NCBI RefSeq assembly: GCF_029338555.1
Contig: NZ_CP119989.1
Location: 2,108,001 to 2,172,000 of the forward strand
DNA from: Halobaculum marinum
Lineage (GTDB): Archaea > Halobacteriota > Halobacteria > Halobacteriales > Haloferacaceae
DNA: 64,000 nucleotides
Direction: 5' to 3'
In this document: positions 1-7,962 of the stretch, in pieces
Numbering within the stretch: position 1 is the first letter of the stretch
Layout: the number at the start of each line of letters is the position of its first letter
Program-made: the position numbers and the translations under genes
Notes under the pieces: generated by a model
Databases searched by the model: none
Seen by the model: the letters and a program-made list of their open reading frames with translations, nothing else
Told to the model about the DNA's origin: nothing

Positions 1-813
1 GCGGAGGCGCGCGTTCGAACAGCGCTTGCTCGTGCGGAGTCGTCGCTCCGCCGCCTCGGAGAGATCGCCCGCTGCGATTCGCTCCGCCGTCGTGCGTTTC
101 TCCGGGCGGTCGACGCCGCACTCGTCGGCCAACCAGTCTGCGAACACCCACTTGTCGACCGGTTCGTCGTCGACCACGAGCACCGCGTCGCCGCGCGCGT
201 GGTCTGCCTCCAACAGGAACCGGACGGCGCCGGCGGCGTCGTCGCGGTGCACCATGTTCAGGTACCCCTCGGTGACGGGGCCCTCGATGTAGCGCGTGAG
301 TCGGTAGCGGTCCGGACCGTACAGCCCAGCGAAGCGGGCCACAGTGCCGTCTATCCCGGCGTCGCTGGCCTCCTCCACCGCGACGCGTTCGGCCTCGGCG
401 AGCACGCGCGTCTTGTCGGTGGTCGGGTCGAGCGGGGTCGACTCGTCGACCCAGTCGCCGTCGTGGTCGCCGTGGACGCCGGTGCTGGAGGTGTACACGA
501 TGCGGTCGGGGGTGGCGGTACGCTCGCCGTACTCGCGAATCACGTTGCGTAACCCCTCGACGTACACCGCTCGCGCGGCGTCGGCGCCGCGCCCACCGGA
601 ACTGGCAGCGAACACGACCGCGTCGGTGTCGGGGAGCGCCGTCAGCGACTCCGGGTCGGTCGCGTCCGCGGCGACCGCCTCGGCGCCCGTGTCGGCGACG
701 GCGTCGAGTCCCACATCCGACCGGCGGACACCGACGACGCTGTGGCCGTCCGCAACGAGTTGGCGCGCGAGTTCGAGGCCGACGTAGCCGCAGCCGACGA
801 TCGTGACGTGCAT
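1..813 (-). CDS. NAD-dependent epimerase/dehydratase-like protein, C-terminus cut by window edge
   Basis: The reading frame starts at the ATG at 811-813 and stays open to base 1, so 271 codons are visible and the C-terminus lies outside the window. The N-terminus MHVTIVGCGYVGLELARQL is a Rossmann dinucleotide-binding motif (GxGYxG), and YTSSTGVHGD near residue 130 fits the catalytic Ser region of atypical short-chain dehydrogenases (the YeeZ/NAD(P)H-binding epimerase group). I expect a cytoplasmic NAD(P)-binding oxidoreductase or epimerase; the substrate cannot be read from the sequence. Its start is three bases downstream of the stop of the small gene at 817-1251, so the two probably share an mRNA. 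Confidence 0.85.
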   Translation of the reverse strand, partial: MHVTIVGCGYVGLELARQLVADGHSVVGVRRSDVGLDAVADTGAEAVAADATDPESLTALPDTDAVVFAASSGGRGADAARAVYVEGLRNVIREYGERTATPDRIVYTSSTGVHGDHDGDWVDESTPLDPTTDKTRVLAEAERVAVEEASDAGIDGTVARFAGLYGPDRYRLTRYIEGPVTEGYLNMVHRDDAAGAVRFLLEADHARGDAVLVVDDEPVDKWVFADWLADECGVDRPEKRTTAERIAAGDLSEAAERRLRTSKRCSNARLR

Positions 814-816
814 CAG

Positions 817-1251
817 TCAGGGGGCGCGCTCGACGATGAGCGCCTGGATCTCGGCGAGTTCGCCGAGCGTGAGTCTCGTTCGCCCCTCCAGCGCCTGTTG
901 GACCTCCTGGCCGGTGAGGTCCACGTCGATCTCGGCGGCGATCGTGTCCACGTCGAGGATCGCCGTCACCATCCCCATCATCAGGTGGTCGCGCACCTCG
1001 TAGGCGATGTCGTGTGCGGGGACGCCCTCGGCGGGTTCGAGCACCGCCGCCGCGTCCGCGAGTCGCACGTCCGCGACGGCGTCGGCCTCCCCGGTCGCCA
1101 GCGCCGCGACGACGGCCTCGTCGACGCCAGTCTCCTCGGCGAGCGTCGCCGGGTCGGCGCCGTCGACCGCCGCCGCCAGTTCCGTCGCGTACGCGGCCAG
1201 CAGGTCGCCCGCGGTCGCCCCCTCGGGGTCCGCGATGGCGTCGTAGAGCAT
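817..1251 (-). CDS. Small conserved haloarchaeal protein, possibly DUF5791
   Basis: This 144-residue acidic, Ala-rich protein begins MLYDAIADPEGATAGDLL. It is predicted helical, with no signal peptide, membrane span or catalytic motif. The frame is open farther upstream, but the ATG at 1249-1251 is preferred because a box A (GGTTTTGG on the minus strand, about 1272-1279) lies about 25 bases before it, as expected for a leaderless haloarchaeal mRNA. The central segment (DPATLAEETGVDEAVVAALATG) resembles a small helix-turn-helix-like fold. From memory it fits the haloarchaeal family DUF5791; that name is tentative and no function is known. It precedes the epimerase-like gene by three bases. Confidence 0.75.
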   Translation of the reverse strand: MLYDAIADPEGATAGDLLAAYATELAAAVDGADPATLAEETGVDEAVVAALATGEADAVADVRLADAAAVLEPAEGVPAHDIAYEVRDHLMMGMVTAILDVDTIAAEIDVDLTGQEVQQALEGRTRLTLGELAEIQALIVERAP

Positions 1252-1285
1252 ACCCGTGCTCGCCGCCCCGCCGCCAAAACCGTTG

Positions 1286-4200
1286 TCACTCCGGGGGTGC
1301 CGTCCGGCAGTCGGCGCGGTCAGACGGCGCACGCTCGGCACCGACGCTCCACGGACAGGGCCACCCACTCGACCGCTCGTCGGCGTTGCCGTCCACGTCG
1401 CCGACGCCCGCTGGACCAGCGGGCACGACGACGACCACGACGGTCCACGTTCGGAACGACACGCGCTCGTTCCGCCCGAGGCGCTCCCCCGTCCCGTCGT
1501 CGTCGACGTCGAGCGTGACGGTCGACCCGTCGCGGACGTACCGCACCCGTCCGTCGGCGCCGTCGGGGCCGGTCGCCGCGGGTGCCGTGAGCGCGAATCG
1601 CGGGTACGCGCCGGCGACTTCCACATCCCAGACGTTCGCGGTCGCGTACCAGTAGCCGGGGACCGGCGCGACCGGGACGCCCGCGAGCACCGGCCCGAGT
1701 TTCCCCTTTCCGTACTTGCGGTGGAGGCGAGCGGTGGCGTTCTCGCCTGCTGACTCGACTGCCTTTCGCAAGACTGCGCGGCGCTCCCGGCGCGTCTCGT
1801 CGACGGCGCCGGCCCGCACGTCGGCGGGGACCGCGACACTCGCGTCCGTCGCCGCAGCAGCGAGTTCAACCCGGAGTCGGACCGTGAGCCGGTCCCGCTC
1901 GACCGCGGAACGGTCGCCGACTGTCGCCGCGCTCCGCGCGAGCACCGCAGCGTACGAGCCGTTCACGACCGCTGCGACGCGATGCCCCGGGTGCGGCCAC
2001 TTGCTGTTCGTCTCGTCGACCACTCGGCGTCGTTCACTCGCCGAGAGACTCGTCCGCTCGGCCAACACGATGTGCGCGCGTCGGTCGATCACGCCGAGTT
2101 CACCCGCGACCCGGCGGCGGAGCTGCTGGCGACTCGACCGGTCCACGTCGCCGTTCGCCGACGGAACGGCGTCACCGGCGACCAGTACCCTCCCCGCCTC
2201 GGCGAGCGACGCGGTCCGCCGCGACGGCAAGACGGCGTCAGTGACGCTGTCGGCAGCGTCGCCGGTCGGTACCGCGAACAGGTTCGTGTTGCGCGCGACG
2301 AGCGGGGTGCCCGACTCGTTCGGCCCCAGCGTTGCGACGTGGTCGGCGCCGACGCTCGTCACCGGGAGGTAGCCCGGCGTCCCGGTGGGAGTGAACGTCA
2401 CCGACCCCGCGCGCCACCTGCCGACTGCCGATGGCTCGGGCGCGGTCCCCTCGGCGGCGATCCGAGCGAGGTCGTCGAGGCCGCCGTCGACACCCGCGCG
2501 GAGGTCGCCGACGCCGTCGAGGTACGCGTCGTTGCGCCGGTCGGCGCCGTCGGCCCGCTCCTCCAGCGCCCGGATCACGGCGTCGACGTAGGCAGCGCGC
2601 GCGGCAACGCGGGCCCGGTCGGCCACACCGTCGTAGGTCTCCGGTGCGTCGACGAGGTTGGCGCGCCGGTGCCGGAGTGCCGCCGCGAGTCGAGCGGGGG
2701 CGTTCGCCTCGCCGGCGGCGACGGCGTCGCGCGACACTGTCACCGAGACGTTCCGGACGCGCTCGCGGAGGCTGGCGAGGTCGCGAGCGACCCACGCACG
2801 GACCTGATCGCTCGGTTCCCCGGTCACGTTCGTCCGGTCCACGTGACTGCCGCGTCTGACCGCCCGAAGCGCGGCACGGTCAGCGGTGCCGTCGTCGGCC
2901 ATCGTCCGCTCGACCCGATCGATCACGTCGGCGAGGTTGGCCCCGTCGACGGCACCGCCGGAGACGAACACCGGTTCGGTCGGCGCAGGTGAGACGGGGC
3001 TCGGTGCACGCGGCGCGTGCGTTACCTCGACGACGACGCGGACGCGGTAGCGGTCGACGGCCACCGCGGTCGTCTCGCGGACACGACCCCCGCGCGTCCA
3101 GCGTCTCGTCGCCCGGTTGCGAACCTCGACCGTCCGTCGCTCGTCGGCGACGGTGGCCGCGCCGGGCGTGCGACGCGACTCCCGTGAGACGACCGCGACC
3201 TCGCGCTCCATCGTCGACGAGGCGAGCGTCCAGTTCGGCCCGGGTGGGTCCGGCTCCGGGAGCGTCGAACTGGTGGTCGAGAGCACGCTCGTCCGTCGGG
3301 TCGCAGTCGCGCGGTACGCACCCTCGATTGCGGCGTCGACGCCCCCGCCTGCCGTGCCGTCCACGACGGCGAGGAACGCCCGGTCTGCGGTGGCGTTCAC
3401 GCCGACCTCGAACACGTCGCTCGACGAACCAATCTGGGCTGCCGTCGACGGGCGCGGCGTCTCCGTCCCGCCGCGCGTCGTCCGCTCGGTGGCAGTGAGC
3501 ACCTGCCGAGTCCACGCCCCGCCCCGTGTCGTGGCGGGGGTGAGCAGGTCCGTCGCCGCCACCCGTCCCGTCGCACGAAGGAGCGCGGCACGACCGGCGG
3601 GGTCGCTCTGGCCGTAGACCGCACCCTGTGCGCGCAGCGCCGCGGCGTTGGTCGACAACTCCACGTGGCGGTTCGCGAGGACGTTCGTGATCGGTGCTCC
3701 GTAGTGTTGGGCGGTGCCCCGCGCCTGGGCGACGGCCCACAGCCGCCACGTCAGCGCACGACCCAGGCCTGGTCCTTCCAACGGCGAGCGGTTCAGCCGC
3801 CGTTCGTAGGCGCGCGTCCGCTGGTGCATAGCGAGCACCGGCACCGCGACGGCGACGCTGTAGTTCACACGGCGCGTGGCGACCGTCGTCGCGCCGCGGC
3901 GAGCCGTGAGCGTCACGTTCCGGACGACCACTCGCACGGCGGTCCCGTTCGCCAGCGGTTCGACCGACACTCGGTCGATGACGGCGGCGGCGTCAGCCGT
4001 GGAGTCGAGTGGTCGCGTCTGTAACGACCCGCTCGCGGTGACCCCGCCCACGCTCGCTGTCGACCGGTCGAGGGCGGCGTCCACCGCCAGTCCGATCCGG
4101 AGGCGGAGCGCGTCGCGGAAGGGGTGGTCCGGGTCGAGCGCCCGGCCAACGGTCGTGTTCGCCGGCGTCGTGACTGGGCTTCGTGCGGCCTCGTGTGCGG

Positions 4201-4405
4201 CGGCGGTCGCCGCCGACCGGACGGCGGGGCGCCCGGCGGACTCGGCGCGTTCGAGCGCGTCGTCTGCGGCGGTGTCGACGGCGACCGGGCCGCCGACCGC
4301 CGCCGTGTTCGCGTACACGACGCTCCCGAGGAGGAGGACGACGCCGACCAGCGCGAACGGGACGCGCCCGCGGTCGTCGCCGCCGACGAGAGCGCGCGCG
4401 CTCAC
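1286..4405 (-). CDS. Large exported protein of the Tad-like locus (DUF7286-like)
   Basis: This 1039-residue protein has one N-terminal membrane span at about residues 16-35 (RVPFALVGVVLLLGSVVYAN), preceded by DDRGR, and a very long extracytoplasmic part with many N-glycosylation sequons (NxT/S). This layout suits a minor-pilin or TadE-like surface component anchored by its N-terminus. I chose the GTG at 4403-4405 because it overlaps the stop of the upstream gene as GTGA; the frame stays open to 4468, but the extra residues are basic and unlike the family. It is the last gene of the minus-strand locus that starts at 10875. From memory it matches haloarchaeal DUF7286. No enzymatic motif is visible. 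Confidence 0.8.
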   Translation of the reverse strand: MSARALVGGDDRGRVPFALVGVVLLLGSVVYANTAAVGGPVAVDTAADDALERAESAGRPAVRSAATAAAHEAARSPVTTPANTTVGRALDPDHPFRDALRLRIGLAVDAALDRSTASVGGVTASGSLQTRPLDSTADAAAVIDRVSVEPLANGTAVRVVVRNVTLTARRGATTVATRRVNYSVAVAVPVLAMHQRTRAYERRLNRSPLEGPGLGRALTWRLWAVAQARGTAQHYGAPITNVLANRHVELSTNAAALRAQGAVYGQSDPAGRAALLRATGRVAATDLLTPATTRGGAWTRQVLTATERTTRGGTETPRPSTAAQIGSSSDVFEVGVNATADRAFLAVVDGTAGGGVDAAIEGAYRATATRRTSVLSTTSSTLPEPDPPGPNWTLASSTMEREVAVVSRESRRTPGAATVADERRTVEVRNRATRRWTRGGRVRETTAVAVDRYRVRVVVEVTHAPRAPSPVSPAPTEPVFVSGGAVDGANLADVIDRVERTMADDGTADRAALRAVRRGSHVDRTNVTGEPSDQVRAWVARDLASLRERVRNVSVTVSRDAVAAGEANAPARLAAALRHRRANLVDAPETYDGVADRARVAARAAYVDAVIRALEERADGADRRNDAYLDGVGDLRAGVDGGLDDLARIAAEGTAPEPSAVGRWRAGSVTFTPTGTPGYLPVTSVGADHVATLGPNESGTPLVARNTNLFAVPTGDAADSVTDAVLPSRRTASLAEAGRVLVAGDAVPSANGDVDRSSRQQLRRRVAGELGVIDRRAHIVLAERTSLSASERRRVVDETNSKWPHPGHRVAAVVNGSYAAVLARSAATVGDRSAVERDRLTVRLRVELAAAATDASVAVPADVRAGAVDETRRERRAVLRKAVESAGENATARLHRKYGKGKLGPVLAGVPVAPVPGYWYATANVWDVEVAGAYPRFALTAPAATGPDGADGRVRYVRDGSTVTLDVDDDGTGERLGRNERVSFRTWTVVVVVVPAGPAGVGDVDGNADERSSGWPCPWSVGAERAPSDRADCRTAPPE

Positions 4406-5235
4406 GGCGACCACGTCCTGACGACGACGACCACACGTCCGGGAGTCGCGCCCGGTTCCTGACCACACTGCTCGTCGAGTGACTGACCGCCCTCCACGCG
4501 GTCGGCCACGGCGGCGGCCAGTTCTCGGTTCGCCGCGGTCGGGCCGCCCCGTTCGAGTACCGCGACCGTGTCGACGCCGACGGCCTCGCCGGCGCGCCGG
4601 TAGCGTTCGACGACTGCATCGACGGCGGGGGAGTCGTCGCGTGCGGCCGCCGCGATTCGCTCGCTCGGGAACAGCACCTCGATGGTCGCCTCCGCAGCCG
4701 TCGTGCTCGGCGTCGTGTCCCCGTTCGACCCGTTCGCCGTGCGTCGCTCGGCCGGGTCACTGGAGCCGACAGGGACGGTGAATCGAGCGGCGGAGACCGT
4801 CGCGGTCGGCGGCGGAGTTGGACCGACCCGGACCTCCCCGCCGAGGTCGACGCCCGGAAGCGGTCGCCAGACCGCCCGGACCGCCGTCCGTGGTCCGATC
4901 GCGTCGGCGACCGCCGAGCGGACGGCGCGGCGATATCCGTCGAGCGCCGGCGACAACGGCTCGCCGTCGAACGTCGCCGAGCGCACCGCGGCGTGCGCGA
5001 GGTGCTCGGCGAGCGTGGCGTGTGCGACTCGGTCGGCCTCCGGCGACGGCGACGATCCATCGCGGGTGAGCGCGTACTCTACCGGCTCAGTCGTCGCCGC
5101 GAGCGTCTCCGCGACGCCCCCAGCGCGCACGCTCGCGGAGTGCGAGCCTCCAGGTGGGTCGACGCCGACGATGGTGACCGCTGCTCCGCTGACGAGCAGC
5201 AGCGCGAGACACACGTCGAGGAGCGACCCGGTCAT
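4402..5235 (-). CDS. Single-span exported protein of the Tad-like locus (DUF7284-like)
   Basis: This 277-residue protein starts MTGSLLDVCLALLLVSGAAV, an N-terminal membrane span with the rest outside the cytoplasm. I chose the ATG at 5233-5235 because it forms an ATGA overlap with the stop of the upstream gene; a GTG at 5239-5241 is also in frame. Its own stop overlaps the GTG of the large exported protein downstream. Such four-base overlaps imply translational coupling within one mRNA. The exported part is acidic and Thr/Ala-rich without a recognisable catalytic motif. By memory and position it fits haloarchaeal DUF7284. A structural role in a pilus-like or secretion apparatus is inferred from the neighbouring ATPase and F-type protein. 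Confidence 0.75.
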   Translation of the reverse strand: MTGSLLDVCLALLLVSGAAVTIVGVDPPGGSHSASVRAGGVAETLAATTEPVEYALTRDGSSPSPEADRVAHATLAEHLAHAAVRSATFDGEPLSPALDGYRRAVRSAVADAIGPRTAVRAVWRPLPGVDLGGEVRVGPTPPPTATVSAARFTVPVGSSDPAERRTANGSNGDTTPSTTAAEATIEVLFPSERIAAAARDDSPAVDAVVERYRRAGEAVGVDTVAVLERGGPTAANRELAAAVADRVEGGQSLDEQCGQEPGATPGRVVVVVRTWSP

Positions 5236-5660
5236 CGCCACACCACCACGCGGAGTTCACCCGGCCTGACACGACCGGGGCCGAGGGCGACGCCGACTCG
5301 TCGCGCGGCGACCGCTCGGTCGACTGCTCCCGTTGGGCCGCCGCCGTCGGCGCGATCAGGCGGTGTCGCACCCACCGACCACCGCCGTCCGGCGACAGCG
5401 AGGGTCGCATTTGCGTGCGCCTCGCCGGTGAGTGCGCCACCGCCGACGGTCACGAAGCGGTCGGGGTCGGCGACGCCGCCGACCGTCGTCCGGTCGTGGA
5501 CGCGTTCGAGCAGCGGTTCGGCTGCGGGACCGCCGCCCGTCGCAGCCCCGTCGAGCACCAGCGCGTACGCGGAGAGGCCCACCGAGACGGCGAGGACCGC
5601 AGCGAGCGCGGCGCTCGGCTCGGCCAGCCCTCGCTCACGCGACGAGGACGAGCGTGACAT
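5232..5660 (-). CDS. Small single-span exported protein of the Tad-like locus (DUF7285-like)
   Basis: The 142-residue product starts MSRSSSSRERGLAEPSAALA and continues into a hydrophobic helix (to about residue 35). The short basic leader, RG-AEP turn and hydrophobic stretch resemble the N-terminus of pseudopilins or TadE-like proteins. I chose the ATG at 5658-5660, which overlaps the end of the upstream gene by 26 bases; the frame stays open to 5876 but that extension is Arg/Ser-rich and looks like shadow translation. The stop is coupled to the next gene by an ATGA overlap. The likely family is haloarchaeal DUF7285, from memory. No enzymatic motif is visible. Confidence 0.7.
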   Translation of the reverse strand: MSRSSSSRERGLAEPSAALAAVLAVSVGLSAYALVLDGAATGGGPAAEPLLERVHDRTTVGGVADPDRFVTVGGGALTGEAHANATLAVAGRRWSVGATPPDRADGGGPTGAVDRAVAARRVGVALGPGRVRPGELRVVVWR

Positions 5661-6114
5661 CCGTCTCCCCCCACGAGACGTGCCGGACGTACAGCGTCCG
5701 GCCAGTGGTCCACGTCGGTTCGTCGGTGGCCTCCGAACGGGCCGTCGCGACCGCGCCGTCGAACGCTGCGGGCGTGTCGAACGGTCGCTCCGGCGGGTCG
5801 CCGAGCGCCACTCCCGCGAGCGACCCGCCTTCCTCGACCGGGACGACGTCGTCGCTCGCGAACGTCGCCGCCGCATCGCCGCCGTCCGAACGGAGCGCGA
5901 CGCCGACGGTGCTCACGCGGACACGATCGGCAGTCAGTCGGTACCGAGCGGTCGCGGGTGGGTCCGCGGCGGCGACGGTGTCCACGGTCGCGGCCACGTC
6001 GCTCGCGTTCGGCGGCGGAGCCGTGGGAAGGCCGACGGCGACACCGAGCGTCACTGTCGCGGCGGCAGCGAGGCCGAGCCACGCGTACCAGCCTTCGACG
6101 GGTGCGTCGAGCAT
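5635..6114 (-). CDS. Single-span exported protein of the Tad-like locus (DUF7283-like)
   Basis: The 159-residue product begins MLDAPVEGWYAWLGLAAAA, with a membrane helix at about residues 9-30 followed by an exported domain. The D-x-WYxW motif before the helix is, from memory, characteristic of haloarchaeal DUF7283, which sits next to secretion ATPase and F-protein genes. A promoter-like element at 6125-6148, shared with the ATPase gene, precedes the ATG by 10 bases, so this gene may head its own transcript with the three genes downstream. It lies 45 bases after the F-type protein gene. A minor pilin-like role is inferred. Confidence 0.75.
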   Translation of the reverse strand: MLDAPVEGWYAWLGLAAAATVTLGVAVGLPTAPPPNASDVAATVDTVAAADPPATARYRLTADRVRVSTVGVALRSDGGDAAATFASDDVVPVEEGGSLAGVALGDPPERPFDTPAAFDGAVATARSEATDEPTWTTGRTLYVRHVSWGETDVTLVLVA

Positions 6115-6124
6115 GGGGGGTGGT

Positions 6125-6148
6125 GGTCCCGTTTCCGTACTTCAACTC
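6125..6148 (-). promoter_or_regulatory. Promoter element shared with the ATPase gene (copy 1)
   Basis: On the minus strand this 24-base block carries a box A-like core TTGAAGTACG followed by CGGGACC. It ends 10 bases before the ATG at 6114 and matches 20 of 24 bases with the block at 9906-9929. Position and spacing suit a TFB/TBP-dependent promoter giving a nearly leaderless mRNA; the extra conservation beyond box A suggests a specific activator or operator. Confidence 0.55.
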
Positions 6149-6159
6149 TTGTCCGGCGC

Positions 6160-7962
6160 TCACCCGACCAGCGCGGCGACCGCGACGTGCCCGGCGACGA
6201 ACGCGCTGCTGGCCGTCACCAACGCGATACCGACGCGGTAGCCGACGACCGTCACGTCTAGGCCCCGCTCCAGCCCCGTCGCCAGCGCGGTGAGCACCGC
6301 CGCCAACGCGAGCACGTACCCGCCCACTGCGGGGCCGACGATACCCACCGAGAGAACCTCTCCTGCACCACCTGCACCGGCGAGGGCCGACGCCGCGCCA
6401 CCGGTCCCGGAGAGGCCGTCCAGCCGGCCAGCGAGCGCCACGCTCGCACCCCCGACGAGCGGGCCGTAGAGGGCGGCAGTGTCGCGGAGTGTGTTCGTCA
6501 CGGTCGCCAACTCCCGTTGCGCGGCGCGCTCGCACGCGGCCAGCGCGTCCAGTCGCTCGGCGTGGTCGACGAGCGCCGGCCCCGCCGTGCGACCCTCGCT
6601 CACTGCCGCACAGACGAACGCCACTGCCGCGGTCGAGCGCGGGCCGACAGCGCGACTTGGGCCGAACGGACCACCCTCGCCGGCGAGCGCGTCGCCGACG
6701 GTGCACCCGAGCGCGTCCCGTCGCCTGCTCGCGGCGGTGAGCGCGTCGCCGACGGGGCCCGAGAGGTCGGTGGCGACCTGCGGGAGCGCGTGCTCCACGG
6801 AGTCGCCGTCCCCGACGCGGCGCCCGAGCAGCGTCAACGCGTCGCCGAGTGCGCGCTCGCGCTCGTCCACCGCGCGCCGGACCTCCCGAGCGGGACGCAA
6901 GAGCACGAGCGCGCCGACTCCGAGTCCGGCCCCGCCCGCGAGCACGGGTGCCGCCCACGTCCCGAGGAGCGCCCTCGCGAGGAGCCACCCCACGGCGACC
7001 GCGAGGACACCCGCGGCGAGCGCGTGCGGGCGTCGGTCCGGAACGGCGGGGTGTGACCGACGGACCCGCGGCGCCGGGAACGACACCGGTCGACGCCGGA
7101 GGAGCGACACAGCGGCGACGACGAGGCCGCCCGGCAAGAGGAGGTCGTACACGACGACGAACGCGAGTGGCGGGACGCGGACCCCCGCGGCCGCCGCGGC
7201 GGGGACCGTCCCGACCAACGCCAACGGGAGGAGCACGCCGAACGCATACAGCCCCGTGACCGGTCCGCGGAGGTCGCCGGCGAACGACGCCGCCCTGTCG
7301 CGGAGTCGCTCCTCGACGACGTGGACCGCACGGTCGAGCAGACGCGCCCGGTCGGCTTCGGTGTCGGCGTCGAGCGCGTCGACGAGCAAAGCGAGTGAGC
7401 GGTCCAGTCCCGGGACCCACTCGGCCCACTCCGAACCGAACGCGCCGAGTCCGCCGTCAGTCCGCCCGGCGACGGCGGCGCGGTCACCGTGGCGACGGAG
7501 GCTCCGCTGGAGCGGCCCGTCGCCGACGGTCGCCGCGAACCGAACAGCGCGCTCGGGGACCGGCGACAGCCGAAGCGACAGGGCCAGCGAACTGACGACC
7601 GTCGCCGCGTCCGCCGCCGCCCGTCTGCGCCGTCCGGTCGCCACGAGCACCGGCAGTCGCCGACAGAGCACGTCGGTCGCCGACCCGAGCGCGACGGCGA
7701 CCGCACCGGCGAGTGCAACGACCCGGGTCGACGCGGTACCTGGAGCCACGAGGAGTGTCCCCGCGAACGCGACGACCCCGATGGCGATGCCGAGGACGGC
7801 AGCGGCGGTCGTGAGTTCCTGCGGGTCGACACGAGCGTCGAGCAGTCGACAGGCGTCGGCGAGGTCGTCGTCGACCGAGGGCGTCGGGAGGGTGGCGGGC
7901 CACGCCAGTGCAAGGCTCCGTATCCCGGCACGGACGAGGTCACGTCGACTCTGCCGACTCAT
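6160..7962 (-). CDS. Type II/IV secretion F-family (TadC/GspF-like) membrane protein
   Basis: The 600-residue protein has two hydrophobic blocks, each with several membrane helices separated by long cytoplasmic helical regions, as in archaeal double-length T2SSF/TadC platform proteins. The Arg/Ala-rich segments between spans would face the cytoplasmic ATPase. The start is the ATG at 7960-7962 (MSRQSRRDLVRAGIRS), overlapping the ATPase stop as ATGA, so the two are translated together. In related systems this protein is the inner-membrane platform on which the ATPase acts to assemble pilin-like subunits. About twice the usual bacterial GspF length, it matches the two-domain archaeal form. Confidence 0.88.
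   Translation of the reverse strand: MSRQSRRDLVRAGIRSLALAWPATLPTPSVDDDLADACRLLDARVDPQELTTAAAVLGIAIGVVAFAGTLLVAPGTASTRVVALAGAVAVALGSATDVLCRRLPVLVATGRRRRAAADAATVVSSLALSLRLSPVPERAVRFAATVGDGPLQRSLRRHGDRAAVAGRTDGGLGAFGSEWAEWVPGLDRSLALLVDALDADTEADRARLLDRAVHVVEERLRDRAASFAGDLRGPVTGLYAFGVLLPLALVGTVPAAAAAGVRVPPLAFVVVYDLLLPGGLVVAAVSLLRRRPVSFPAPRVRRSHPAVPDRRPHALAAGVLAVAVGWLLARALLGTWAAPVLAGGAGLGVGALVLLRPAREVRRAVDERERALGDALTLLGRRVGDGDSVEHALPQVATDLSGPVGDALTAASRRRDALGCTVGDALAGEGGPFGPSRAVGPRSTAAVAFVCAAVSEGRTAGPALVDHAERLDALAACERAAQRELATVTNTLRDTAALYGPLVGGASVALAGRLDGLSGTGGAASALAGAGGAGEVLSVGIVGPAVGGYVLALAAVLTALATGLERGLDVTVVGYRVGIALVTASSAFVAGHVAVAALVG

Noticed and set aside
1256-1869. Minus-strand open frame continuing from the small DUF5791-like gene upstream to 1869
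   Set aside because: The extension is Arg/Ser-rich shadow translation of the large exported protein gene; the box A before 1251 supports the shorter gene.
5450-7429. 659-residue minus-strand open frame under the F-type protein and exported protein genes
   Set aside because: It is almost wholly Arg/Gly/Pro and lies in the wrong frame relative to coupled genes of the locus.
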